Source of the DNA: Chroococcus sp. CMT-3BRIN-NPC107
Lineage (GTDB): Bacteria; Cyanobacteriota; Cyanobacteriia; Cyanobacteriales; Chroococcidiopsidaceae
Assembly (NCBI GenBank): GCA_019359635.1
Contig: JAHHGY010000017.1
Span: 1 to 55,721 of the forward strand
DNA: 55,721 nt
Direction of reading: 5' to 3'
Shown here: piece by piece, positions 1 through 7,863 of the stretch
Layout: every line of letters begins with the position of its first letter
Position numbering within the stretch: position 1 is the stretch's first letter
The notes under the pieces: model-generated
Databases searched by the model: none
What the model saw: only the letters and a program-made list of their open reading frames with translations
What the model was told of the DNA's origin: nothing
Program-made: the position numbers and the translations under genes

Positions 1-108
1 CGTCCTGTCAATTTTGCCGTTAACGTCCTGTGCGGTTTGATTGCCTACTGTTATCAGCCTAAAAAGCCTTCTCTTCATTTAGAATGGGCTTTACCTCCCT
101 CTGCTTAA
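1..108 (+). CDS. C-terminal end of a probable IS982-family transposase (partial)
   Basis: The first 105 bases are open in frame 1 and encode the last 35 residues of a protein cut by the window edge, ending at TAA 106-108. The residues include [20 protein letters not shown], which resembles from memory the C-terminus of cyanobacterial IS982-type transposases. The stop lies about 13 bases inside a sequence that looks like an IS982-type terminal repeat, which supports the call. The catalytic domain is outside the window, so the family assignment is inference and another DDE transposase is possible. Confidence 0.5.
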   Translation, partial: RPVNFAVNVLCGLIAYCYQPKKPSLHLEWALPPSA

Positions 109-121
109 CCCGAACTCAGGT
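1..121 (+). mobile_element. Right end of a probable IS982-type insertion sequence
   Basis: Read on the minus strand from about 121, the sequence begins ACCTGAGTTCGGG. This resembles the ACCTGAATTCG-type terminal inverted repeats I recall for IS982 elements. The transposase tail lies just inside it. The element interrupts a Uma2-family nuclease gene whose reading frame loses its family pattern at this point. The exact boundary and any target duplication cannot be fixed because the other end is outside the window. Confidence 0.45.
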
Positions 122-488
122 TATTTACGCCACCGCTAGCCATAACTACTTCAATAGCTATATCTGGAATTGGTTTAATAAAATCTAAGTTGTAGGATTC
201 GTCAGGTTCTCCCCTTGCGCCTTCTTCACGACTACCTAGCGTATATCCGCCTGTAGTATAAAACCTTCTCCCAATATGTCGTAAGTAAGTTTCCAGCAAC
301 AAACCTACTGTACTTTTCGATTCTTCATGCGCTGGTGAAGGGGACATTATATCTAGGGTTCCATCTAAATAAGTTAAACGTATTTTTGTGTCTTCTAGCA
401 AAGATGCGATCGCCTCAAACTTCTCCCACGAGATATCGTAAAGAGTAATAACTGCGTCTTGATTGCTGGTTTCTAACTGTTCAAGCAT
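105..488 (-). pseudogene. Uma2-family (DUF820) PD-(D/E)XK nuclease-like gene, 3' end lost
   Basis: The protein starts at ATG 486-488 ([10 protein letters not shown]), with AGGAG about ten bases upstream. It has the Uma2/DUF820 pattern: a helical N-terminus, RLTYLDGTLDIMSPSPAHE, and the PDIAIEVV strand carrying part of the PD-(D/E)XK active site. Family members continue after SGG with a KL-I-Y region and a C-terminal strand, for about 190 residues. Here the frame becomes NNLSSG and stops at 105, where the IS end begins, leaving about 127 residues. The start overlaps the end of lipB by 8 bases. Uma2 genes are very abundant in cyanobacteria and their role is poorly known. This copy is probably inactive. 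Confidence 0.75.
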
Positions 489-1179
489 GGTAATGTAACT
501 CCTGATTTTCAATAAAATCAACTCCAAATACTTCCGCAAAAGCCGTCGCTATTTGAACTCGTACTTCCTCTAATTCAATACCTGGAATCCATTGCGCCAT
601 ACTCCCTACAGCTTTATCCGCAATTCCACAGGGGACAATTTGCTCAAACCCTATCAAATCGGGACATACATTTAAGGCAAAACCGTGCATTGTCACCCAA
701 CGACTAACTTTAATACCGATCGCACCTACCTTAACTCCTTCTACCCAAACCCCTGTTAATTTAGCAATGCGATCGCCTTTTAAACCATAAATCGCCAAAA
801 CTCTTATCAGCACTTCCTCTAACTGCCGTAAATACCAGTGCAAATCTTGACAATAATGTTTTAAATTCAATATTGGGTAGCCTACCAATTGACCGGGACA
901 ATGATAAGTGACCTCTCCACCCCGCTCTACTCTATACACTTCAAAAGCATTTTTGTCAATATCAAAATTGAGAAATTCCAGACTAGCGCCTTGTCCTAGC
1001 GTGTATACGGGCGGATGTTCGAGCAAAATTAATACATCATCCAAACTAGGATTATTGACACGCTCTTGTAATAGTTTTTTTTGCCAATCCCAAGCTAAAG
1101 AGTAATTAATCAGCTTCTGGTTATATAAGTAACAGCAACGGCGGTGAGTTTCATTTAAGGTTTTTTTACTCGCAATCAT
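481..1179 (-). CDS. lipB: Octanoyltransferase LipB (lipoyl(octanoyl)-ACP:protein transferase)
   Basis: LipB moves octanoate from acyl carrier protein to lipoyl domains of pyruvate dehydrogenase and the glycine cleavage H protein, the first step of lipoate synthesis in the cytoplasm. The family signature [12 protein letters not shown] is present. The catalytic pair is visible as Lys in [12 protein letters not shown] and Cys in [13 protein letters not shown]. At about 232 residues the length is normal. The chosen start is ATG 1177-1179 (MIASKK). A TTG four codons upstream is also possible, and neither has a strong Shine-Dalgarno. The stop overlaps the start of the broken uma2 gene, suggesting the two were once cotranscribed. 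Confidence 0.95.
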   Translation of the reverse strand: MIASKKTLNETHRRCCYLYNQKLINYSLAWDWQKKLLQERVNNPSLDDVLILLEHPPVYTLGQGASLEFLNFDIDKNAFEVYRVERGGEVTYHCPGQLVGYPILNLKHYCQDLHWYLRQLEEVLIRVLAIYGLKGDRIAKLTGVWVEGVKVGAIGIKVSRWVTMHGFALNVCPDLIGFEQIVPCGIADKAVGSMAQWIPGIELEEVRVQIATAFAEVFGVDFIENQELHYHA

Positions 1180-1674
1180 TACAAAAATCAAGGGTAATTT
1201 TTACTAAACTTGAGCCTAAAACCTGGTATTAAAATCAAGAATTATTAACTCATGCAAAAAATCTTGAAGCTAGAACCAAATAAATGTTTTCCCCAATACA
1301 AAGTGGTAGGGTAAATGTATGACCTCAAATAGGCATGGAGGAAGTTTCTTCTAACCTAACTTGCGCACCATCAAACTGAAGTAGTTTAGACATATAAATA
1401 ATCAAAAGTCTAATTATTTCAATCGTAACTACTAAATTATTAAGTTAGCGATAGGATTCTAGCGATCGCAAGCTGATAAATTTTAGTTGTCAAGGTAACT
1501 TATCTAAAGTGCGTAGTAACAAGACAAAGATATTTAAGTTGTAATTAAACGCTCAAAAAGCACAAATAGGCCTTGCCCCACTGAACCAAGGAATAGTTAC
1601 TTGTAATAGCTATTACCATAGCTTTGCCTTTGAAAAACAACAATTTGCCCAAGCAACCTAGTGGAGAATTGAAT
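1180..1674. other. Divergent intergenic region: lipB promoter and long lrtA leader
   Basis: About 495 bases without a convincing gene separate lipB (minus) from lrtA (plus). Cyanobacterial lrtA is known for a long untranslated leader that affects transcript stability in light and dark, and the spacing fits that. The leader side contains a perfect 14-base palindrome at 1603-1616. An in-frame extension of lrtA can be read from a TTG at 1624, but it lacks family similarity and was not used. No tRNA or riboswitch was recognised. Confidence 0.5.
1603..1616. promoter_or_regulatory. Palindrome matching the NtcA consensus GTA-N8-TAC
   Basis: The bases GTAATAGCTATTAC form a perfect palindrome that fits GTA-N8-TAC, the binding site of the cyanobacterial nitrogen regulator NtcA. 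It lies 58 bases before the lrtA start codon. An NtcA-activated promoter would have a TAN3T box about 22 bases downstream, and none is evident. If the site is real, it more likely acts as a repressor site or serves a promoter upstream. Chance occurrence is possible. Confidence 0.3.
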
Positions 1675-2316
1675 ATGAAGCTTGTCATTCACGGCAAAAA
1701 TATTGAACTTACCGACGCAATTCGCGATTATGTACATCAGAAGATTGAAAAAGCCGTAAATCATTTTCAATCATTGACCACCGAAGTAGATGTACATTTG
1801 TCTGTAGCCCGTAATCCGCGTATTAGCAGCAAGGAATCAGCAGAAGTAACAATATATGCCAACGGTAGTATAATTCGTGCCGAAGAAAGCAGCGAGAGCT
1901 TGTATGCAAGTATAGATTTAGTTGCAGATAAAATAGCCCGTCAACTACGAAAATACAAAGAAAGAAGGCAATCTAATAAAGCGACCGTTGAACCAATAGT
2001 AGAAGTAGAGAGCGAAGATACAATACCATTAGTATCCGACTTAATAGGCGATCGCACTCCTCAGTTGCCCGCCGAAATTGTCCGCACAAAATATTTTGCT
2101 ATGCCACCAATGACCGTAACCGAGGCATTAGAACAATTACAGAACGTGGATCATGATTTTTATATGTTCTGCAATAGTGAAACTGGAGAAATTAACGTAA
2201 TTTACGAACGCAATCATGGCGGTTATGGAGTAATTCAACCACGCAACAACAGCAATAATACTAATGGCAAATCTGCTCACACTAAAATTAACGAAAAACC
2301 TCATTTAGTGAAATAA
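1675..2316 (+). CDS. hpf: Long-form ribosome hibernation promoting factor (LrtA/HPF)
   Basis: The 213-residue protein has the S30AE/RaiA fold at residues 1 to about 110 ([12 protein letters not shown], then a basic helix ending QLRKYKERR). A linker follows, then the long-HPF C-terminal dimerisation domain ([28 protein letters not shown]). Long HPF pairs 70S ribosomes into inactive 100S dimers in the dark or under starvation. In cyanobacteria it is called light-repressed transcript A (lrtA). The start is ATG 1675 because GTGGAGAATTGAAT gives a Shine-Dalgarno and the family begins MKLVI. The gene is monocistronic behind a long leader. Confidence 0.95.
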   Translation: MKLVIHGKNIELTDAIRDYVHQKIEKAVNHFQSLTTEVDVHLSVARNPRISSKESAEVTIYANGSIIRAEESSESLYASIDLVADKIARQLRKYKERRQSNKATVEPIVEVESEDTIPLVSDLIGDRTPQLPAEIVRTKYFAMPPMTVTEALEQLQNVDHDFYMFCNSETGEINVIYERNHGGYGVIQPRNNSNNTNGKSAHTKINEKPHLVK

Positions 2317-2358
2317 GAATTTTGGGCGTACATTTAAGTACGCCAGTACGCCCAATTA

Positions 2359-2811
2359 CTACACTGCTTGCAGAGTTTTAAGCGATTCTTGAATGTGACC
2401 TTTAAAGTCAAATTGGGAATTAAAAATGTTTTTGACAATTCCTTGCTTGTCGATAACGTAGGTTACGCGCCCTGGAAGTACAAAAGCCGTTGAAGGCACA
2501 CCATACAACTTACGGGTTTGATTATCTTTGTCGCTAAGTAAAGTAAAAGGTAAATTGTACTTAGTGGCAAATTTTTGATGAGATTCAGGGGAATCGGCAC
2601 TAATACCAATAACTTCCGCCCCGGCAGCTTTAAATACTTCGTATTGGTCGCGAAATTCGCAAGACTCTTTGGTACATCCGGGTGTATCGTCTTTAGGGTA
2701 AAAGTACAGAACCACAGACTTTTGATTGCGAAAATCATTTAGGCTTACAGATGTACCAGATTGAGAGAGTAGAGTAAAATCTGGTGCTGAATCTCCAACT
2801 TTGACGGGCAT
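2359..2811 (-). CDS. bcp: Thioredoxin-dependent peroxiredoxin PrxQ/Bcp
   Basis: A 150-residue atypical 2-Cys peroxiredoxin of the BCP/PrxQ class. It reduces H2O2 and organic peroxides with electrons from thioredoxin. The active-site motif DDTPGCTKESCEF carries the peroxidatic Cys46 and the resolving Cys51 five residues later, diagnostic for this subclass. The start MPVKVGDSAPDF matches the family N-terminus. No signal peptide is seen, so it is cytoplasmic. It converges on lrtA, 42 bases away, and lies downstream of an HtrA-type protease on the same strand. The 101-base gap between them suggests separate transcription is possible. Confidence 0.95.
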   Translation of the reverse strand: MPVKVGDSAPDFTLLSQSGTSVSLNDFRNQKSVVLYFYPKDDTPGCTKESCEFRDQYEVFKAAGAEVIGISADSPESHQKFATKYNLPFTLLSDKDNQTRKLYGVPSTAFVLPGRVTYVIDKQGIVKNIFNSQFDFKGHIQESLKTLQAV

Positions 2812-2912
2812 AGTAATTAGTTATTGCGTTAATTTTCGTTATCGTAGCGCGATCGCCTGCTTCAAAAAATCTCAGGAAGCAACCTAAATTTGTGTTGCTT
2901 CCCTAACATTAG

Positions 2913-4118
2913 TTACGACTCGCTTTGTAACTCTCCAGCTTTCACGCCGATTTGTTGGGTTTGATTGCCGCGTTGAATTTTAAGTTGTAAAGTTTGACCA
3001 ATGCGGCTATTTTCGACAATATTTTGCAATTGTTCTCCAGTAGTTACAGGTTGCTTGTCAATTTGCAAAATTACATCACCCCGTCGTAAACCTGCGGTGG
3101 CGGCGGGTGAATTGGGGACAACGCGCACCACTAAAACTCCGTCAACTTCCGGGACATTAATCGGAGAATTGGGATCAGTATTATTCGCTTTAGCAAGTTC
3201 GGGAGTCAAATTTTCCATCTGTACGCCCAAATATGGGTGAGCAATTCTCTCGCCACGCATCAACCTATCTTTAATATCTTTAGCTTTATTAATTGGGATT
3301 GCAAAGCCAATTCCCATCGCATCGGCGCGAATAGCGGTATTAATCCCAATAACTTCTCCCCTGTCATTTAGCAACGGTCCGCCAGAGTTGCCGGGGTTGA
3401 TAGCTGCGTCAGTTTGGATAAATTCTAGGCGTTTATCAGGAATACCAACTTGAGCGCTAGAGCGTTTTAAGGTTGAGACAATCCCTAAAGTAACTGTACT
3501 ATCAAAGCCTAAAGGATTACCCACCGCGATCGCCCAATCGCCTACTTGCACTTCCGAAGAATCTCCCAACGGTGCTACGGGTAAATCGCCATTAGTAGAA
3601 TTAACCTTAATTACCGCTAAATCTGTAACTTCATCCGCACCCTGTACCGTGCCTTCTAAGGTGCGTCCGTCCTTTAACCTCACTGTCACCTTATCTGCTT
3701 GGTTAACTACGTGAGCATTGGTCAAAATTTCGCCGCTACGGTCAATAATAAACCCCGATCCTATCCCTCTCAAACGTTCTTCTGGCATTCGTTGAGGGAT
3801 TTCGCCAAAAAAGCGGCGGAAAACCGGATCGTCGAACATGGGATCGTTAATTCGTCGCGTTACGGTACGCTCGGTGTCGATACGTACCACCGCCGAACCT
3901 ACTTTATTAACGGCGGCGGCGACAAAACTTTTAGAGCCTACATTGGCATTGGGTGGCTGTTGGGCAACAATTTGGGGAGAATCTACTTCTGTGGGGATCG
4001 ATAAAGCTTGAGACGGTAATACTTGCAAGCTACTGAAAGCGAACACTACTCCAAAAGCGATCGCTAGTCCATGAGTAATTAGTTGACGCACGGAGCGCAA
4101 TTTATTCTTTAATCGCAT
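2913..4118 (-). CDS. HtrA/DegP-family periplasmic serine protease (HhoA/HhoB/HtrA group)
   Basis: The 401-residue protein has a basic start and one hydrophobic segment at about 13-38, a signal peptide or anchor. The chymotrypsin-like domain is at about 60-280. The catalytic triad is visible: His136 in ILTNAHVV, Asp166 in VTDLAVIK and Ser245 in NPGNSGGPLL. One PDZ domain at about 290-395 (GVLVVRVVPNSPAATAGLRRGD) binds substrate C-termini. It should degrade or hold misfolded envelope proteins under heat or light stress. Cyanobacteria have three paralogues (HtrA, HhoA, HhoB), and the sequence alone does not say which one this is. Confidence 0.93.
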   Translation of the reverse strand: MRLKNKLRSVRQLITHGLAIAFGVVFAFSSLQVLPSQALSIPTEVDSPQIVAQQPPNANVGSKSFVAAAVNKVGSAVVRIDTERTVTRRINDPMFDDPVFRRFFGEIPQRMPEERLRGIGSGFIIDRSGEILTNAHVVNQADKVTVRLKDGRTLEGTVQGADEVTDLAVIKVNSTNGDLPVAPLGDSSEVQVGDWAIAVGNPLGFDSTVTLGIVSTLKRSSAQVGIPDKRLEFIQTDAAINPGNSGGPLLNDRGEVIGINTAIRADAMGIGFAIPINKAKDIKDRLMRGERIAHPYLGVQMENLTPELAKANNTDPNSPINVPEVDGVLVVRVVPNSPAATAGLRRGDVILQIDKQPVTTGEQLQNIVENSRIGQTLQLKIQRGNQTQQIGVKAGELQSES

Positions 4119-4391
4119 AGTACCAACAATTCAATAACCGAAATAAACAGTAACTACTCTTAGTGTATTTTATGGCAACTGTAGACAACCTATGGGGAGG
4201 CGATATTTTGGCGATCGCGCCCTTAAAATCTACCAACACACCGGAAAAATCCCTAACAATATAAGTCAGCGCCCTTTACTCTTACCCCAACCTACTCGAC
4301 TCTTGCCCAAATAAGCGATCGGCAATAGTTGTTTTTAATACACTACAGCTATTAGTTATCCTAGAAATAGCGCAATTAAAATTTCCTAAAC

Positions 4392-4763
4392 ATGAGTCTT
4401 AAATCTTTCGATCTCAATATTTCTAATTTAGGACGGTGGATCGCTGTTATCGGAGTTTTTTGGCTAATCGGTACTGTTGGTCTAGGTTGGCTTGTAAACT
4501 GGTTTTTGATTTTAACGGGCTTATTGCTATTAGTACCCGTTTTAGGGTTTTTTGGCTTCCGCTTTTGGCTGCAACGTAACCTAATTCAAGCTGCCTGTCC
4601 CGTTTGCCATTATGAATTTACAGGTTTAAATAAAACTCAATTGCCGTGTCCCAATTGCTCTGAACCCTTGCAGGTTGTACAAGGCAAATTTAATCGCTTA
4701 ACCCCTGCCGGAACTATTGACGTTGAAGCCATCGAAGTGTCTAATTCATGGCGGGATGACTAA
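4392..4763 (+). CDS. Small membrane protein with a C-terminal zinc ribbon
   Basis: The product has 123 residues. Two hydrophobic segments at about 15-36 and 38-59 form a hairpin in the membrane. A four-cysteine zinc ribbon follows, with CPVC at 69-72 and CPNC at 86-89, then a polar tail ending NSWRDD. It looks like a conserved cyanobacterial hypothetical protein of unknown function. It is divergent from the HtrA gene across 273 bases. A role in binding a partner protein or nucleic acid through the ribbon is speculation. Confidence 0.8.
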   Translation: MSLKSFDLNISNLGRWIAVIGVFWLIGTVGLGWLVNWFLILTGLLLLVPVLGFFGFRFWLQRNLIQAACPVCHYEFTGLNKTQLPCPNCSEPLQVVQGKFNRLTPAGTIDVEAIEVSNSWRDD

Positions 4764-5045
4764 GGGTAGATTAAGACAAGAAAAATTACTTAAATATCTA
4801 AGTTTTTTTAGCTGATAAATTTAACATTTCTACACAATAAATTGAAAAATAAGTTATACAATTATTCAGCCCTGAAATAAGCGCTAAATAATTAAGATAG
4901 TATCTAGAGGCACAACAAAGGTTTACCTAAGTTGTACGCTAGGATGCAATCTCAAAATCTGAAAATTCGCTAGAATTTTCTCACCAAATAAGGTTTGTCA
5001 TCTTATAATTGCTGACTAAAGATCGTCATCTAGCGCCAACCAAAA

Positions 5046-5363
5046 ATGAATACCGAAGAAAACGAACAAGATTTAGAGCGTCGTTTGCAACAGTTGGATT
5101 CCACACCAACTAACGCCCATTGGGTTACAACCGAGTCGCCTACTAGCAACGATTTGGTGACGAGATTGAACAGAGTTATTAACTTGTTTAAGTCTTTACC
5201 TAATGGGGGAAAAATAATTGTAGTCGGCGTTGGGGCGATAGTTGGTTTTGCAGTACTCAAAAGCTTATTAAACTTAGTGGCAGCGCTATTTAGCCTAGCG
5301 TTTTTAGGGTTAGTAGTGTACTTTATGTATCAGTTTTTAGTAGCTCGTAGCTCTCGAAATTAA
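5046..5363 (+). CDS. Small protein with C-terminal membrane segments, unknown function
   Basis: The 105-residue protein has an acidic N-terminal half (MNTEENEQDLERRLQQLD). From about residue 55 a glycine- and valine-rich hydrophobic region forms one or two membrane helices, ending in a short basic tail (VARSSRN). No catalytic motif was recognised. It precedes the RDD/pentapeptide gene by 62 bases on the same strand and may be cotranscribed with it. It is not a shadow: the only opposite-strand frame here lacks protein-like composition. Confidence 0.7.
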   Translation: MNTEENEQDLERRLQQLDSTPTNAHWVTTESPTSNDLVTRLNRVINLFKSLPNGGKIIVVGVGAIVGFAVLKSLLNLVAALFSLAFLGLVVYFMYQFLVARSSRN

Positions 5364-5425
5364 AAAAATCATAAATCCATTGGTGCTAGGTACAGAGATA
5401 AAAAATTTATATAAAGGATATTGAG

Positions 5426-7546
5426 ATGGCTAATCCAAGTGTGAGGAGAGGGGGCGATCGCAATTATAAGCAAGCAAGGGTACAGCCACTACCTTTAGTG
5501 ACTAGACGGTTTGCGGCTTGGGCGATCGAAATATCAATAATTGCCACAAGTGCTATAGTTCCCTACAGCGTAGGAACCTATGCGAAAACCCATTTGCTAG
5601 AACAAGTACCCTTAAACCCGGTACTAGCAGCAACAGAAAACGCGATCGCCCAAACCTTTGCTTTACCCGCAAGTAAAGATGTCAGCGAAGTTCCGCCACT
5701 AACTAATTTACTATGGTCTGCCGCTTTAGCAACTCCAATATTGCTAGGTAGTTGGCAAGTATATCTACTCGCCAAAACTGGCAGCACGCTGCCTAAACGC
5801 TGGTTGGGTATCCGCGTAGTCACTACCGCCGGAAAACCACCAGGTTTAACGAAAATCATCCTGCGCGAAGGGGTAGCAACTTGGGGATTGCCTTTATCTA
5901 TTGCTTACGTGGTGTGGCGTTGTAGTGGCTTATTTCCCGATCCCGGAATGCTTGCGGCTTTAGCTGGGGTAATGGTACTAGGAGAAGGCATGAGCGCCCG
6001 ATTTAACCGCCAGCGCCGATCGTTACATGATTTATTGGCGGGAACCTACGTTGTCAATGCTAGTCGTATCTATGCCCCTAATACAGGACGCTTAGGAGAA
6101 GACAACGAACAGGGAGGTAAGTGGGAAGCCTCTGCATATAGTTGGAAAAAACCCGCTTCTCATGTCGCCGAGGCTGCCATCACCGTTACAAAAATCAAAA
6201 AACCCCAGCGCGATTTGTGGATTTGGATGCGTCGCCATCCCAAAATTGCCCTAACAATAGTAACAAGCTGTAGTATTGGCACGGTAGTAGGAACTTTAAT
6301 TGCCACGCAGCTATACGTCCGCACTCAAATAGAGGGAGGACAAGTTGCCCAGTACAATAGCGAACAATTATTAGCGGCTACCAAACAACTAAATGCCACC
6401 GAAGCAAACACTTTAGCCCAACGTACCGAAGCAATTTTAAACTTAGGGACGGTAAATAGTCCCCAAGCACAGCAGTTGCTAGTCAATTTATTAGCGCAAT
6501 CGACTAGCCCCGAATTGACCAGCGTGATTCAACAAGCTTTGGTGACAAGCGGTACAGCAGCATTACCAGAATTGCAACGCTTGAACTTATCTTTAGCCAA
6601 TAATTCAGAAATTGACGACAATCAGCAACTTTTAGCTAACCAAAATGCGATCGCTAAAATTCTTTCTATTTATAGCGGCAAATTGAATTTTGTCCAATTA
6701 GACCGCATCTGTCTAGGTGAAAATTCGAGTTTTAGGTTAGTTCTCAACAAAGTTGACCTAGCAGGCATTGACCTTACTGGCGCAAATCTTGACCGGGCAA
6801 ATCTTGCTAATAGTAGCTGGCAAAGTGCAGGCAATGACGGTATAGCCAATACTTTTGATGATGCCATTGCCATCCTTGATGATGCTCAAATGAAGTTTGC
6901 AATTTTTAATGGTGCAGACCTCAGCCGCGTCTCTATGCAGCAAGCTAATCTGCTTCATGCTTTCCTCAACGAAGCTAACTTAGCTTATAGCAATCTTTCT
7001 GGTGCTAATCTTAGCAGCGCTCAAATGGTAGGAGCTAATTTAAGCGCTGCGGTATTAACGCAAGCAAGTCTTACAGGGGCAAATTTGGGAGGAGCAAATT
7101 TAGTTAAAGCCGATTTATCTTCTGCTCGTCTTAGTCGCGTCAGTGCCTTAAAAACTAACTTACAACTTGCCAATTTAAGCGGCACAGATTGGCAAGGTGC
7201 AGACTTATCAGGAGCCGATTTGAGCCGTGCGAATCTGAGCAATGCTAACTTGAGTAATGCTCGATTGCAAAATGCTAATTTGCACAAAGCACAACTGCAA
7301 AACGTCAGCTTGAGAAATGCCGATCTTAGTGAAGCTGATTTGCGAGAAGCTGATTTGACTGGAGCCGATTTAGCTGGAGCAATTTTTGTGCGCTCTACTA
7401 CTCAAGCTGACGGCTTTATTCAAGCACCTGAAGAAACTTCATCGGCAATGCTTAAAGGCGTTGATTTTACCAATGTTAAAAACCTAGATACTACTCAACT
7501 TGCAGCTATTTGTCTCCAAGGTGGCAGTCATCCTCGTTGCCCATAA
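5426..7546 (+). CDS. RDD-family membrane protein fused to a pentapeptide-repeat domain
   Basis: The 706-residue product begins with an RDD domain at about 22-212: TRRFAAWAIEISII, further hydrophobic segments, then SARFNRQRRSLHDLLAGTYV typical of RDD. Another membrane helix lies near 270-292 (IALTIVTSCSIGTVVGTLIA). A helical, glutamine-rich region follows. From about 440 to 655 there are tandem A(N/D)L-x-x pentapeptides that should fold into a right-handed quadrilateral helix. The C-terminus is LQGGSHPRCP. AAAGGATATTGAG precedes the ATG. RDD proteins are thought to be transporters or membrane partners, and the role of this combination is unknown. Confidence 0.88.
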   Translation: MANPSVRRGGDRNYKQARVQPLPLVTRRFAAWAIEISIIATSAIVPYSVGTYAKTHLLEQVPLNPVLAATENAIAQTFALPASKDVSEVPPLTNLLWSAALATPILLGSWQVYLLAKTGSTLPKRWLGIRVVTTAGKPPGLTKIILREGVATWGLPLSIAYVVWRCSGLFPDPGMLAALAGVMVLGEGMSARFNRQRRSLHDLLAGTYVVNASRIYAPNTGRLGEDNEQGGKWEASAYSWKKPASHVAEAAITVTKIKKPQRDLWIWMRRHPKIALTIVTSCSIGTVVGTLIATQLYVRTQIEGGQVAQYNSEQLLAATKQLNATEANTLAQRTEAILNLGTVNSPQAQQLLVNLLAQSTSPELTSVIQQALVTSGTAALPELQRLNLSLANNSEIDDNQQLLANQNAIAKILSIYSGKLNFVQLDRICLGENSSFRLVLNKVDLAGIDLTGANLDRANLANSSWQSAGNDGIANTFDDAIAILDDAQMKFAIFNGADLSRVSMQQANLLHAFLNEANLAYSNLSGANLSSAQMVGANLSAAVLTQASLTGANLGGANLVKADLSSARLSRVSALKTNLQLANLSGTDWQGADLSGADLSRANLSNANLSNARLQNANLHKAQLQNVSLRNADLSEADLREADLTGADLAGAIFVRSTTQADGFIQAPEETSSAMLKGVDFTNVKNLDTTQLAAICLQGGSHPRCP

Positions 7547-7863
7547 TTGCAGCGACGCATAAGGAAGAAACATTAATTTTTCTTGCTTAATATCTAGAAA
7601 TAGCGCCGAAAACTAGCTTATTACCCAAGAAGTGACGCTTTTAGTAGTCAGTTTCCCTCGAAATGTAGTTGAAATTACTGAGGCTTAAATAAAAAACTGG
7701 AATAATATACACTTATCCTGCCAGTATACTAGGTTGCTGCTTTGACAAAAGTAAGCCAAAATCGAAAATAGATTTGGCTTACTTTTTTTAGTTTAATTGT
7801 GCTGCATTCTGAAAAATAACAAATGGCTTTCCACTCGTTATAAAAGCACAAATCTACGTAAAG
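7547..7863. other. Intergenic region with a terminator and the sensor-gene promoter
   Basis: A 317-base AT-rich gap separates the pentapeptide gene from the GGDEF/EAL sensor. It contains the strong hairpin listed separately at 7747-7789, so the sensor gene has its own transcript. Nothing else in it was recognised as a gene or structured RNA. Confidence 0.5.
7747..7789 (+). terminator. Rho-independent terminator
   Basis: An AAAAGTAAGCCAAA arm at 7747-7760 pairs with its reverse complement at 7773-7786 across a 12-base loop and runs into a T tract. It would end the transcript of the pentapeptide-repeat gene. The core GTAAGCC/GGCTTAC is shared with the terminator at 31071-31109. Confidence 0.8.

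Noticed and set aside
1624..1674. N-terminal extension of the hibernation factor from TTG 1624
   Set aside because: The family starts at MKLVIHGKN and a good Shine-Dalgarno lies just before ATG 1675. The extension has no similarity.
6670..7287. Long antisense frames within the pentapeptide-repeat region
   Set aside because: They are a by-product of the repetitive alanine/leucine/asparagine codons of the sense gene.
6760..7400. Possible tandem DNA repeat or CRISPR-like array
   Set aside because: The periodicity is the 15-base pentapeptide codon repeat within a protein. No CRISPR array with unique spacers was seen anywhere in the window.
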